From NCBI GenBank assembly GCA_031291295.1, contig JARLJI010000058.1, forward strand, positions 108,123 through 172,122: 64,000 nucleotides of DNA, written 5' to 3'. Positions 10,846 to 19,843 of the stretch are shown one piece after another (the stretch's first letter is position 1; every line of letters begins with the position of its first letter). The notes under the pieces were generated by a model, which saw nothing but the letters and a program-made list of their open reading frames with translations, made no database searches and had not been told where the DNA came from. The stretch comes from Rhodoferax sp. GTDB taxonomy: Bacteria; Pseudomonadota; Gammaproteobacteria; Burkholderiales; Burkholderiaceae_C. The position numbers and the translations under genes were made by a program.

Positions 10846-12222
10846 TTATTGAAGTGCCTGCTCGGCCTGCAGGGCAAGATTCAGCACCGTGTCGTCGCGC
10901 AGCGCGCCGTGCCAGAGCATCAGGCCCACGGGCAACTCGTCCGCCGTGTGACACGGAATCGAGATGGCGCAGCCGTCCAGCATATTGACCACGCTGGTGT
11001 TGCGCAGCAGCAGGGCGTTGACGCGGAAGAACTCGGCGTCGCGCGCCGCATCCTGGGCCGCGTCCAGCCCTTGCGCCGGGGCCACGTCGGCGATCAAAGG
11101 CGCCACGATGGGCACGGTCGGCGACAGTACGGCGTCAAAGCCCTGCAGCGCGGCTTCCACACTGGCAATCCAGCCGCTCCTGGCCTGCATCAGATCGATG
11201 TACTCGTACGCCTTCATGGCCGCGCCGCGCTGGATGCGCGTCGCCACGCGCGGGTCGTAAGCCGCCGCGTGGCGCTCCAGCAGGGGCCGGTGCCAGCTGT
11301 AGCTTTCCGCGGCGGAGAAACCGCCCGTGGACTGGAGTGCGCCGAGATCGCGAATCGCGGCCAGCGGAATTTCTTCAATGCGGGCGCCGGCCGCGCGCAG
11401 CACCTGCAGCGTACGCGCAAAGGCGCGCGCCACCGTGGTATCGAGCCCATCCAGCATGCCGGTCGTGACTACTGCCAGGCGGTAGCTCGAGAGCGGGGCG
11501 TTGCTGCGGATGATGCGCCGCGCCGCCAGAATCTGGTGCGCCAGCATGGCGTCGCGCACCGAGCGCGTCATGGCGCAGGCGGTGTCCAGCGTGCTGGACA
11601 AGGGCAGGGCGCCTTCGGTGGGGACCAGCCGCGCGGTGTTTTTGAAACCCACGATGCCGTTCAGCGCGGCCGGGATGCGGATCGAGCCGCCGGTATCGGA
11701 GCCCAAGCCAATGAAGGCGGCTCCCGTCGCCACCGATACGGCTGCGCCCGAAGAGGAGCCGCCGGGAATGCGGGCCGGCGAGGCCGCGCCGTCAGCGGGC
11801 TGATTGAACCGGCCGTCCCACGCCGCCGGGGTGCCGAAATGCGGATTGGTGCCCACGCCCGAAAACGCGAATTCCACCATGTTGGTGCGCCCGATCAGAG
11901 CGCCGCCGGCCGCCCGCAGGCGCGCCACGGCGGGGCCATCTGCGGTCGCGGCGGGCGCACCGACCAGCACGGCCGATCCGGCGGCCGTGGTCTGTCCCGC
12001 GATGTCAAAAAGGTCCTTGACCGAGATGGCGAGGCCGGCCAGCGGCCGGTAGGTCCGGGCCTCGTCGCCGGCGACACTGCGGGCCTCGTGGAACATGGTT
12101 TTGAGAAAAACATGGTCGCAGGCGGCAGACTGGGCGGCAGCAATGGATTTTTCAATTTCCGCGCTTGCGCTGGTCTGGCCGGAGCGGATGTGTTGCAGGG
12201 TGGTGTGGAGGTCGGCGAGCAT
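10846..12222 (-). CDS. Amidase (amidase signature family)
   Basis: IPGGSSSGAAVSVATGAAFIGLGSDTGGSIRIPAALNGIVGFKNT Ser-Ser-Lys amidase signature. Confidence 0.9.
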   Translation of the reverse strand: MLADLHTTLQHIRSGQTSASAEIEKSIAAAQSAACDHVFLKTMFHEARSVAGDEARTYRPLAGLAISVKDLFDIAGQTTAAGSAVLVGAPAATADGPAVARLRAAGGALIGRTNMVEFAFSGVGTNPHFGTPAAWDGRFNQPADGAASPARIPGGSSSGAAVSVATGAAFIGLGSDTGGSIRIPAALNGIVGFKNTARLVPTEGALPLSSTLDTACAMTRSVRDAMLAHQILAARRIIRSNAPLSSYRLAVVTTGMLDGLDTTVARAFARTLQVLRAAGARIEEIPLAAIRDLGALQSTGGFSAAESYSWHRPLLERHAAAYDPRVATRIQRGAAMKAYEYIDLMQARSGWIASVEAALQGFDAVLSPTVPIVAPLIADVAPAQGLDAAQDAARDAEFFRVNALLLRNTSVVNMLDGCAISIPCHTADELPVGLMLWHGALRDDTVLNLALQAEQALQ

Positions 12223-12242
12223 GATTTCTGAGAGGCGGTGTG

Positions 12243-12435
12243 CTAGAATCCTTGGGTTTTGCTGAATGGCTTTGATGGCTGTTCAGCAAGGCAAATCGCA
12301 AACCAGTCCGGATAAGGTGTTTGCAGCGTATGTGCATGCAGCGTATACGCGGCAAAAGGTATTGCGGCCTTCGGGGCATATCTCGGGGGTTGCAATAGCG
12401 GACTGGATTTTAGACCCAACCTTTGGAGTTCAACT
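12243..12435 (+). promoter_or_regulatory. rpsB promoter (extended -10 TGCTAGAAT) and structured 5' leader of about 190 nt
   Basis: 8-bp hairpin TTGCTGAA..TTCAGCAA (12259-12289); direct repeat GCAGCGTAT at 12323 and 12338. Confidence 0.5.
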
Positions 12436-13188
12436 ATGTCCGTTACCATGCGTGAAATGCTGGAAGCCGGTGTCCACTTCGGTCACCAAACGCGCTTCTG
12501 GAACCCGAAGATGGCCCCGTATATCTTCGGCCATCGCAACAAAATCCACATCATCAACCTCGAAAAATCGCTGCCGATGTTCGAGGAGGCCGCCAAGTTC
12601 GTGCGCCAGTTGTCCGCCAACCGCGGCACCATCCTGATGGTCGGCACCAAGCGCCAGGCCCGCGACATCGTCGCGACGGAAGCCAAGCGCGCCGGCGTGC
12701 CTTACGTCGACCAGCGCTGGCTCGGCGGCATGCTGACCAATTTCAAGACGGTCAAGACCTCCATCAAGCGCCTGAAAGACATGAAGGCGCAGCAGGAAGG
12801 CGGTCTGGATGCCATGAGCAAGAAAGAGCAGCTCATGTTCGCCCGCGAGATGGAAAAGCTCGAAAAAGACATCGGCGGCATTCAGGACATGACGGCCCTG
12901 CCGGATGCGATCTTCGTGATCGACGTCGGCTACCACAAGATTGCCATCGCCGAAGCCAAGAAGCTCGGCATCCCGCTGATTGGTGTGGTGGATTCCAACC
13001 ACTCCCCGGTGGGCATCGACTACGTGATCCCCGGTAACGACGACTCCTCCAAGGCGGTGCAGTTGTATGCCCGCGGTATCGCGGACGCGATCCTGGAAGG
13101 TCGTTCCAACGTCATGACCGACATGGTGAAGGCGGTGTCGGCCGAGAGCGGCGATGAATTTGTGGAAGTGAACGAAACGGCGGCCTGA
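12436..13188 (+). CDS. rpsB: 30S ribosomal protein S2
   Basis: [44 protein letters not shown]. Confidence 0.98.
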   Translation: MSVTMREMLEAGVHFGHQTRFWNPKMAPYIFGHRNKIHIINLEKSLPMFEEAAKFVRQLSANRGTILMVGTKRQARDIVATEAKRAGVPYVDQRWLGGMLTNFKTVKTSIKRLKDMKAQQEGGLDAMSKKEQLMFAREMEKLEKDIGGIQDMTALPDAIFVIDVGYHKIAIAEAKKLGIPLIGVVDSNHSPVGIDYVIPGNDDSSKAVQLYARGIADAILEGRSNVMTDMVKAVSAESGDEFVEVNETAA

Positions 13189-13224
13189 AGCGCGCCCCCT
13201 GACGCGAACCGACGCGGAAAAAGT

Positions 13225-13249
13225 GGGGCTTCATGGCCCCTTTTTTTTT
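13225..13249 (+). terminator. Terminator/attenuator between rpsB and tsf: GGGGC-TTCATG-GCCCC followed by T9
   Basis: GC hairpin plus T-tract. Confidence 0.85.
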
Positions 13250-13293
13250 AACTCCCTTGTTAATTGAATTGAACTGAAGTGACGGAGAAACAA

Positions 13294-14217
13294 ATGGCTG
13301 CAATTACCGCAAGCATGGTGGCTGAACTGCGCGGCAAGACCGACGCGCCGATGATGGAATGCAAGAAGGCACTGACGGAAGCCGAAGGCAACATGGAAAA
13401 GGCCGAAGAGTTGCTGCGCGTCAAGCTCGGGAACAAGGCCGGCAAGGCCGCCGCCCGCATCACCGCGGAAGGCGTTGTCGCCAGCTTTATCGAGGGCACC
13501 ACGGGTGCCTTGCTCGAAGTCAATTGCGAAACCGACTTCGTGACCAAGAACGACAGCTTTCTGGCGCTGACCCGGGCTGCGGTCGAACTGATCGCCAGGA
13601 ACAATCCGGCCGACGCGGCGGCCCTGGGCGCGCTAGCCTACAGCCAGGACGGCTTTGGCCCGACGCTGGAAGATGTGCGCAGGGGACTGATCGGCAAGAT
13701 CGGCGAAAACATGACCTTTCGCCGCTTCAAACGCTTTGCCTCGGGTGCCAAGCTGGCCACGTATGTGCACGGCACGCGCATCGGCGTGATGGTGGAATAC
13801 GAAGGGGATGAGACCGCGGCCAGGGACGTTGCCATGCACGTGGCCGCCATGAAGCCGGTGGCCTTGTCCAGCGCCGATGTGCCCGCCGAACTGGTGGCCA
13901 AGGAGCGTTCGGTGGCGGCTGCCAAGGCGGCTGAAGATGCCGCTACGGCAACCGCGGCCGGCAAGCCCGTGCAATCGCCTGAAATCGTGGCCAAGCGGGT
14001 GGAAGGCGGCGTGCAGAAGTTCCTCAAGGAAGTCTCGCTGTACAACCAGGCGTTCGTCAAGAATGACAAGCAGACGGTCGAGCAGATGCTGAAAGAGCGC
14101 GGCACCACGGTGAAGTCATTCACGCTGTACGTGGTCGGCGAAGGCATCGAGAAGAAGGCGGACGACTTTGCCGCCGAGGTGGCCGCCCAGGTCGCCGCCG
14201 CGAAACAAGGCGCTTAA
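13294..14217 (+). CDS. tsf: Elongation factor Ts
   Basis: [42 protein letters not shown]; start placed after SD GGAGA. Confidence 0.98.
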   Translation: MAAITASMVAELRGKTDAPMMECKKALTEAEGNMEKAEELLRVKLGNKAGKAAARITAEGVVASFIEGTTGALLEVNCETDFVTKNDSFLALTRAAVELIARNNPADAAALGALAYSQDGFGPTLEDVRRGLIGKIGENMTFRRFKRFASGAKLATYVHGTRIGVMVEYEGDETAARDVAMHVAAMKPVALSSADVPAELVAKERSVAAAKAAEDAATATAAGKPVQSPEIVAKRVEGGVQKFLKEVSLYNQAFVKNDKQTVEQMLKERGTTVKSFTLYVVGEGIEKKADDFAAEVAAQVAAAKQGA

Positions 14218-14232
14218 GTATTCCTTAAGCTT

Positions 14233-14256
14233 CGGGTCCGATACTTGCCGGACCCG
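14233..14256. terminator. Hairpin CGGGTCCG..CGGACCCG after tsf, no T-tract
   Basis: 8-bp inverted repeat. Confidence 0.4.
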
Positions 14257-14308
14257 GGCCTTGCGCTTGTTACCCCGCTAAACTCACACCAACCCAAGGA
14301 GCCCCCAC

Positions 14309-15031
14309 ATGCCCGACGCCAAACCAGCCCACAAGCGCATCTTGTTGAAGCTGTCGGGCGAGGCCCTGATGGGGGACGACGCGTTCGGCATCAACCGTGC
14401 GACCATCGTTCGCATGGTGGAAGAGATTGCCGAAGTGACCCGCCTGGGCGTGGAGATCGCCGTGGTGATCGGCGGCGGCAACATCTTTCGCGGCGTCGCC
14501 GGGGGCTCGGTCGGCATGGACCGGGCCACGGCCGACTACATGGGAATGCTGGCCACCGTGATGAATGCGCTGGCGCTGGCCGACACCATGAACAAGGCCG
14601 GGTTGACGGCGCGCGTGATGTCCGCCATTGCCATCGAGCAGGTGGTCGAGCCGTATGTGCGGCCCAAGGCGCTGCAGTACCTGGAAGAGGGCAAGGTGGT
14701 GATTTTTGCCGCCGGCACGGGCAACCCATTTTTCACCACCGATACCGCTGCGGCACTGCGCGGCGCGGAGATCGGTGCGGAACTGGTGCTCAAGGCCACC
14801 AAGGTGGACGGGGTGTACTCGGCGGACCCGAAAAAGGATCCGAGCGCGACCCGCTATACCAAAATATCGTTTGACGAAGCGATCGCGAAAAATCTGGGCA
14901 TCCTGGACGCCACGGCCTTTGCGCTGTGCCGCGACCAGAAGCTGCCGATCAAGGTGTTCTCCATTTTCAAACACGGTGCGCTCAAGCGGGTGGTGATGGG
15001 AGAGGACGAAGGAACGCTGGTGTATGTCTGA
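14309..15031 (+). CDS. pyrH: UMP kinase
   Basis: [24 protein letters not shown] with AAGGAG SD. Confidence 0.97.
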   Translation: MPDAKPAHKRILLKLSGEALMGDDAFGINRATIVRMVEEIAEVTRLGVEIAVVIGGGNIFRGVAGGSVGMDRATADYMGMLATVMNALALADTMNKAGLTARVMSAIAIEQVVEPYVRPKALQYLEEGKVVIFAAGTGNPFFTTDTAAALRGAEIGAELVLKATKVDGVYSADPKKDPSATRYTKISFDEAIAKNLGILDATAFALCRDQKLPIKVFSIFKHGALKRVVMGEDEGTLVYV

Positions 15032-15041
15032 GGAGAGAAAC

Positions 15042-15602
15042 ATGACAATTGCCGACATCAAGAAGACGACGGAAGCGAAGATGGATCAGTCCATCAGCGC
15101 GTTCAAAAGCAACCTTACCAAGATCCGCACGGGACGGGCCAACCCGGCTCTGCTGGACACGTTGCATATCGACTATTACGGCACCCTGATGCCCATCAAC
15201 CAGGTGGCCAATGTGTCGCTGCTGGATTCGCGCACCATCAGCATCCAGCCCTGGGAAAAAGGCATGGGTGCCAAGATCGAAAAGGCGATCCGCGAGAGCG
15301 ACCTGGGGCTGAATCCCTCGTCCATGGGCGACCTGATTCGCGTGCCGATGCCACCCATGAGCGAAGAGCGCCGCAAGGAGCTCACCAAGGTGGTCAAGAG
15401 CGAGGGCGAAGGTGCCAAGATCGCCGTGCGCAATCTGCGCCGCGATGGCAACGAAGCGGTCAAGAAACTGGTGAAAGACAAACTGGCGTCCGAGGACGAC
15501 CAGAAGCGGGCCGAGGCAGAGATCCAGAAGGTGACCGACCGGCACATCGCCGAGATCGACCATCTGGTGGCGGCCAAGGAGCAGGACATCATGGCGGTCT
15601 AG
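15042..15602 (+). CDS. frr: Ribosome recycling factor
   Basis: [46 protein letters not shown]. Confidence 0.97.
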   Translation: MTIADIKKTTEAKMDQSISAFKSNLTKIRTGRANPALLDTLHIDYYGTLMPINQVANVSLLDSRTISIQPWEKGMGAKIEKAIRESDLGLNPSSMGDLIRVPMPPMSEERRKELTKVVKSEGEGAKIAVRNLRRDGNEAVKKLVKDKLASEDDQKRAEAEIQKVTDRHIAEIDHLVAAKEQDIMAV

Positions 15603-15633
15603 CAGTGCCCCCACGCCGGTCCAGTCCAACACC

Positions 15634-16356
15634 ATGAGCCAAGTACCTCACCACATCGCCATCGTGATGGACGGTAACGGCCGCTGGGCGACGCGCCGGT
15701 ATTTGCCGCGCGTGGCCGGTCACAAGCAGGGCGTCGATGCACTGAATCGCTGCGTCAGGGCCTGTGCGGCGAGGGGCGTGGCGGTGCTCACCGTCTTTGC
15801 GTTTTCTTCCGAGAACTGGAATCGTCCGGTCGAGGAGGTGTCGGGTTTGATGGAACTGCTGGTCATGGCCCTGGGCCGGGAAGTGCCCAAGCTCAAGGCC
15901 GAGGGGGTGCAGCTGCATTTCGTGGGCGAGCGTGCGGGCCTGTCCGACAAGGTCAGCGCGGGTCTGGCCCAGGCCGAGGCCGTGACGGCACACAACACGC
16001 GACTGGTGCTCAACGTTTGTTTCAACTATGGCGGCCGCTGGGACATCGCCCAGGCCGCAGCCCGGCTCGCAGCGCAGGGGCAGCCCTTGACGGAGGCCAG
16101 CCTTGACCGCGCGATGGCGCTGGCGCATGTGCCGGATCCGGACTTGCTGATCCGCACCGGCGGCGAGCAGCGCATCAGCAATTTTCTGCTGTGGCAGGCG
16201 GCGTACTCGGAACTCTATTTCAGTGACAGCCTGTGGCCCGAGTTTGATGAAGCCGAACTCGATGCCGCGATTGCTGTGTTCAACCGGCGCGAGCGCCGCT
16301 TTGGCAAGACTTCCGCGCAGCTCGCCGGTGTGGCGAACGCGCAGAAGGTGGCCTGA
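15634..16356 (+). CDS. uppS: Isoprenyl (undecaprenyl diphosphate) synthase
   Basis: HIAIVMDGNGRWATRRYLPRVAGHKQG; FAFSSENWNRP. Confidence 0.96.
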   Translation: MSQVPHHIAIVMDGNGRWATRRYLPRVAGHKQGVDALNRCVRACAARGVAVLTVFAFSSENWNRPVEEVSGLMELLVMALGREVPKLKAEGVQLHFVGERAGLSDKVSAGLAQAEAVTAHNTRLVLNVCFNYGGRWDIAQAAARLAAQGQPLTEASLDRAMALAHVPDPDLLIRTGGEQRISNFLLWQAAYSELYFSDSLWPEFDEAELDAAIAVFNRRERRFGKTSAQLAGVANAQKVA

Positions 16357-16365
16357 AAAAGCTTC

Positions 16366-17211
16366 ATGCTCAAACAGCGCATCATCACCGCCCTGGTCTT
16401 GCTGGCCATCCTGCTGCCAGCCCTGTTTTACCCGTCGCCCGATCCGTTTTGCGCCATCACGTTGGTGCTGATCGCGGCCGGTGCTTGGGAATGGGGGCGC
16501 CTCAATGGCTGCAGTAACCCGCTGGCCTGGCTGCTGGGCGCAGCCTGTGTGCTTTTGTGCGTTGGCAGCTGGGCTTTCGGCCTGTTGTCCACGCCCACGC
16601 CCTGGCTGTGGCGCTGTGTCGGCGCGGCGTGGGTGCTGGTGGGCGCGTGGCTATTGCGCACCGGTGTGGCGGGCTGGCCGCGTATTGCAAGGCCCATCCG
16701 GCTCGTCGGCGGGCTCGCTGCCGTATGGCTGGCCTGGCTGGCGATGGCCCAGGCGCGCGTGATCGGCATCAACTTCCTGTTGTCCATCCTGCTGCTGGTC
16801 TGGGTCGCCGACATCTTTGCGTATTTCGCCGGGCGGGCCTTCGGCACCCGCTTCACCCGGGGCAAGCTGGCCCCTGCCATCAGTCCGGGCAAGAGTTGGG
16901 AGGGGGTCTGGGGCGGAATGGCCGGGGTGGCCTTGCTGGCCGTCCTGTGGGTCTGGGCCGACGCGGCCTGGCAGGCGCCGGTGGCCAGCTTATACAGCCG
17001 CCTGATCAGCATGGGCTGGTGGGTGCTGCTGCCCGCGGTTCTGTTTATGGCGGCCATGAGCGTGGTCGGCGATCTGGTGGAGTCGCTCATCAAGCGCAGT
17101 GCGGGCGTCAAGGACAGCAGCGGCCTGTTGCCTGGCCACGGCGGCGTGCTGGATCGGGTGGACGCCTTGCTGCCGACCCTGCCGCTGGCCATGATGCTGA
17201 TCTCCTGGTGA
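16366..17211 (+). CDS. cdsA: Phosphatidate cytidylyltransferase
   Basis: Multi-TM; SAGVKDSSGLLPGHGGVLDRVDAL CdsA signature. Confidence 0.95.
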   Translation: MLKQRIITALVLLAILLPALFYPSPDPFCAITLVLIAAGAWEWGRLNGCSNPLAWLLGAACVLLCVGSWAFGLLSTPTPWLWRCVGAAWVLVGAWLLRTGVAGWPRIARPIRLVGGLAAVWLAWLAMAQARVIGINFLLSILLLVWVADIFAYFAGRAFGTRFTRGKLAPAISPGKSWEGVWGGMAGVALLAVLWVWADAAWQAPVASLYSRLISMGWWVLLPAVLFMAAMSVVGDLVESLIKRSAGVKDSSGLLPGHGGVLDRVDALLPTLPLAMMLISW

Positions 17212-17216
17212 CGGCC

Positions 17217-18407
17217 ATGAAGCAGCGCGTTACCGTTCTAGGCTCGACCGGTTCCATTGGCACCAGCACGCTCGATGTGATGGCCCGGCACCCGGACCGC
17301 TTCGAGGTGTTTGCCCTCAGCGCGGCCACCCGGGTCGACCTGATGCTGCAGCAGTGTGTGCAGTTCAAGCCCCGATTTGCCGTGATGGCCAGCGCCCCGC
17401 ATGGCCGGGAACTGGCCCAAAAAATCAAGGCGAATGGGCTTGATGTCGAAGTACTGTATGGGCCAGATGCTATTGAATTCGTAGCGTCCCATGAATTGAC
17501 CGATACCGTCATGGCGGCCATCGTCGGGGCGGCCGGACTGGCCTCCTGCCTCGCTGCGGCCAGGGCGGGCAAGCGCCTGCTGCTGGCGAATAAAGAAGCG
17601 TTGGTGGTGGGCGGAGACGTGTTCATGCGAGCAGTCAGGGAGGGTGGGGCGATGCTGCTGCCGATCGACAGCGAGCATTCCGCCATCTTTCAATCATTGC
17701 CCGAAGACCCTGCAAGCTGGTCGCAAAGGGTTGAGAAAATCATCCTCACGTCGTCTGGCGGACCGTTTCGCACGCGCGACCCGGCGACGCTGCGCGATGT
17801 CACGCCTGACGAGGCCTGTGCGCATCCGAACTGGGTCATGGGACGCAAGATATCGGTGGATTCGGCCACCATGATGAACAAGGCACTCGAAGTCATCGAG
17901 GCCCGGTACCTGTTCGACATGCTGCCGCAACAGATTGAGGTGGTGATCCACCCGCAAAGCGTGATTCACTCCATGGTGCAGTACCGCGACGCCTCGGTTG
18001 TGGCCCAGCTCGGCACGCCCGACATGCGGGTGCCGATTGCCTATGGCCTGGCCTGGCCCGAGCGCATCGCATCGGGCGCCCAGGCGCTCGACTTCAGGAC
18101 CCTGTCGGGCATGACCTTCGAGTCATTTGAGACACAGGGGCATCGTGACCGCTTTCCGGGCCTGCAGCTCGCGTGGGAGGCGCTGCGCGCGCCCGCAGGC
18201 GCCTGTGCCACGCTGAATGCGGCCAATGAGGTTGCCGTGGCGGCCTTTCTGGACAACCGCATCCGGTTCGATCAGATTCACCATATCAATCTTGAAACTT
18301 TGCAAGCTGTTACGACCTCGATACCCCAGACGCTGGATGATTTGCTGGCGCTTGACGCGCGCGCGCGCGCAGCCGCGCAGCGTGTCGTGGCGCGCATGGA
18401 AACATGA
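17217..18407 (+). CDS. dxr: 1-deoxy-D-xylulose-5-phosphate reductoisomerase
   Basis: MKQRVTVLGSTGSIGTSTLDVMARHPDRF; LLPIDSEHSAIFQ; start moved from ORF-track position. Confidence 0.96.
   Translation: MKQRVTVLGSTGSIGTSTLDVMARHPDRFEVFALSAATRVDLMLQQCVQFKPRFAVMASAPHGRELAQKIKANGLDVEVLYGPDAIEFVASHELTDTVMAAIVGAAGLASCLAAARAGKRLLLANKEALVVGGDVFMRAVREGGAMLLPIDSEHSAIFQSLPEDPASWSQRVEKIILTSSGGPFRTRDPATLRDVTPDEACAHPNWVMGRKISVDSATMMNKALEVIEARYLFDMLPQQIEVVIHPQSVIHSMVQYRDASVVAQLGTPDMRVPIAYGLAWPERIASGAQALDFRTLSGMTFESFETQGHRDRFPGLQLAWEALRAPAGACATLNAANEVAVAAFLDNRIRFDQIHHINLETLQAVTTSIPQTLDDLLALDARARAAAQRVVARMET
17469..17485. repeat. Family A half-element (17-mer GCTATTGAATTCGTAGC only), in dxr
   Basis: Palindrome match without the AGCCC arm. 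Confidence 0.4.
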
Positions 18408-18425
18408 CATGGTGAAAGGTGGCAC

Positions 18426-19799
18426 ATGCTGACCCTTGTTGCTTTTTTGGTGGCCTTGGGCCTGCTGATTGCAGTGCACGAATATGGGCATTACCGGGTG
18501 GCTGTGGCATGTCGCGTCAAGGTGCTGCGCTTTTCGATTGGTTTCGGCACGACGCTGTTTCGCTGGCAACCCAAGAATCAAAAGCATGGGCAATCGACGG
18601 AATTCGTGATCGGCGCCTTTCCGGTAGGCGGCTACGTCAAGATGCTCGACGAGCGCGAGGCCCCGGTCGCGCCCGAGGAGCGGCACCTGGCGTTCAACAC
18701 CCAGCCTCTGCGCTCGCGCGCCGCCATCGTCGCGGCCGGCCCGATTGCCAACCTGTTGCTGGCGGTGCTGCTGTATTCGGCGGTCAGCTGGTACGGGCTC
18801 GAGGAGCCCAAGGCGGTGCTGGGCAGTCCGGTGGCGGGCTCCGTCGCTGCGCAGGCGGGTTTGCAGGGCGGCGAACTGGTGCAGCGCGCCGGCTTTGAGG
18901 ATGGCACGCTGGAGCCGGTGCGCTCGTTCGAATCGTTGAACTGGCTGCTGACCCGGGGCGCCCTGGATGGGCGCGATGTGCGCCTTGAGCTGGCGGGCCC
19001 GGACGGCGGTCCGGCGCACGACGTTCTGCTGCCGCTCAGCCAGCTGGATACGAAAGAAGCCGACGCACAGCTGCTGCGCAAGGTCGGCCTGGTCGCGCCG
19101 TGGACCCGCCCCGTGGTGGGCGATGTCATGGCGGGCAGCGCGGCCGAAAAATCGGGTCTGCGCAAGGGCGACGTGGTCGATGCGATCGGCGCCACCCGCA
19201 TCTTTGACGGACGCCAGTTGCGCGACGTGATTCGGGCGTCGGTTCGGGGCTCGCAGCCGCTGGCGCAGGCGTGGCGGGTGGAACGCGACAACAAGACCGT
19301 GGTGCTCAGCGTGCTGCCGCAAGTGGTGCAGGACGGCGCAGTTGCGGTCGGAAAAATCGGGGCCTACGTGGGGGCACCTCCTGAATTCGTCACGGTCCGG
19401 TATGGGCCGCTCGATGGGTTGTGGCGTGGGGTCACGCGCACCTGGGAGGTGTCCGCGTTGACGCTTCGCATGATGGGCAAGATGCTGATTGGCGAGGCCT
19501 CGCTCAAGAATCTGAGCGGACCGCTGACCATTGCCGACTACGCCGGCAAGTCGGCCAGCATGGGGCTTTCGCAATACCTGGTGTTTCTGGCCCTGATCAG
19601 CGTCAGCCTGGGCGTGCTCAACCTGCTGCCGCTGCCGGTCCTCGATGGCGGGCACCTGATGTATTATCTTTGGGAAGCCGTGACGGGTAAGAGCGTGTCA
19701 GAGGCATGGATGGGATGGTTGCAGCGCGGTGGTGTGGCCTTGCTGCTGCTCATGATGTCGATTGCGCTGTTCAATGACGTTGCCCGTATCTTTGGTTAA
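18426..19799 (+). CDS. rseP: RseP site-2 intramembrane metalloprotease
   Basis: HEYGH zinc motif, two PDZ domains, LNLLPLPVLDGGHL. Confidence 0.95.
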   Translation: MLTLVAFLVALGLLIAVHEYGHYRVAVACRVKVLRFSIGFGTTLFRWQPKNQKHGQSTEFVIGAFPVGGYVKMLDEREAPVAPEERHLAFNTQPLRSRAAIVAAGPIANLLLAVLLYSAVSWYGLEEPKAVLGSPVAGSVAAQAGLQGGELVQRAGFEDGTLEPVRSFESLNWLLTRGALDGRDVRLELAGPDGGPAHDVLLPLSQLDTKEADAQLLRKVGLVAPWTRPVVGDVMAGSAAEKSGLRKGDVVDAIGATRIFDGRQLRDVIRASVRGSQPLAQAWRVERDNKTVVLSVLPQVVQDGAVAVGKIGAYVGAPPEFVTVRYGPLDGLWRGVTRTWEVSALTLRMMGKMLIGEASLKNLSGPLTIADYAGKSASMGLSQYLVFLALISVSLGVLNLLPLPVLDGGHLMYYLWEAVTGKSVSEAWMGWLQRGGVALLLLMMSIALFNDVARIFG

Positions 19800-19843
19800 C
19801 TACACGCCGGCCCCTTTGGGCAGCGTCGGCATCACCTTCATTC

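Noticed and set aside
10402-12231. 609-aa plus-strand ORF opposite the amidase
   Set aside because: Shadow of the amidase signature-family gene.
16557-17216. N-terminal extension of the dxr ORF in the ORF track
   Set aside because: Overlaps cdsA in another frame; the true Dxr N-terminus MKQRVTVLGSTGSIG begins at 17217.
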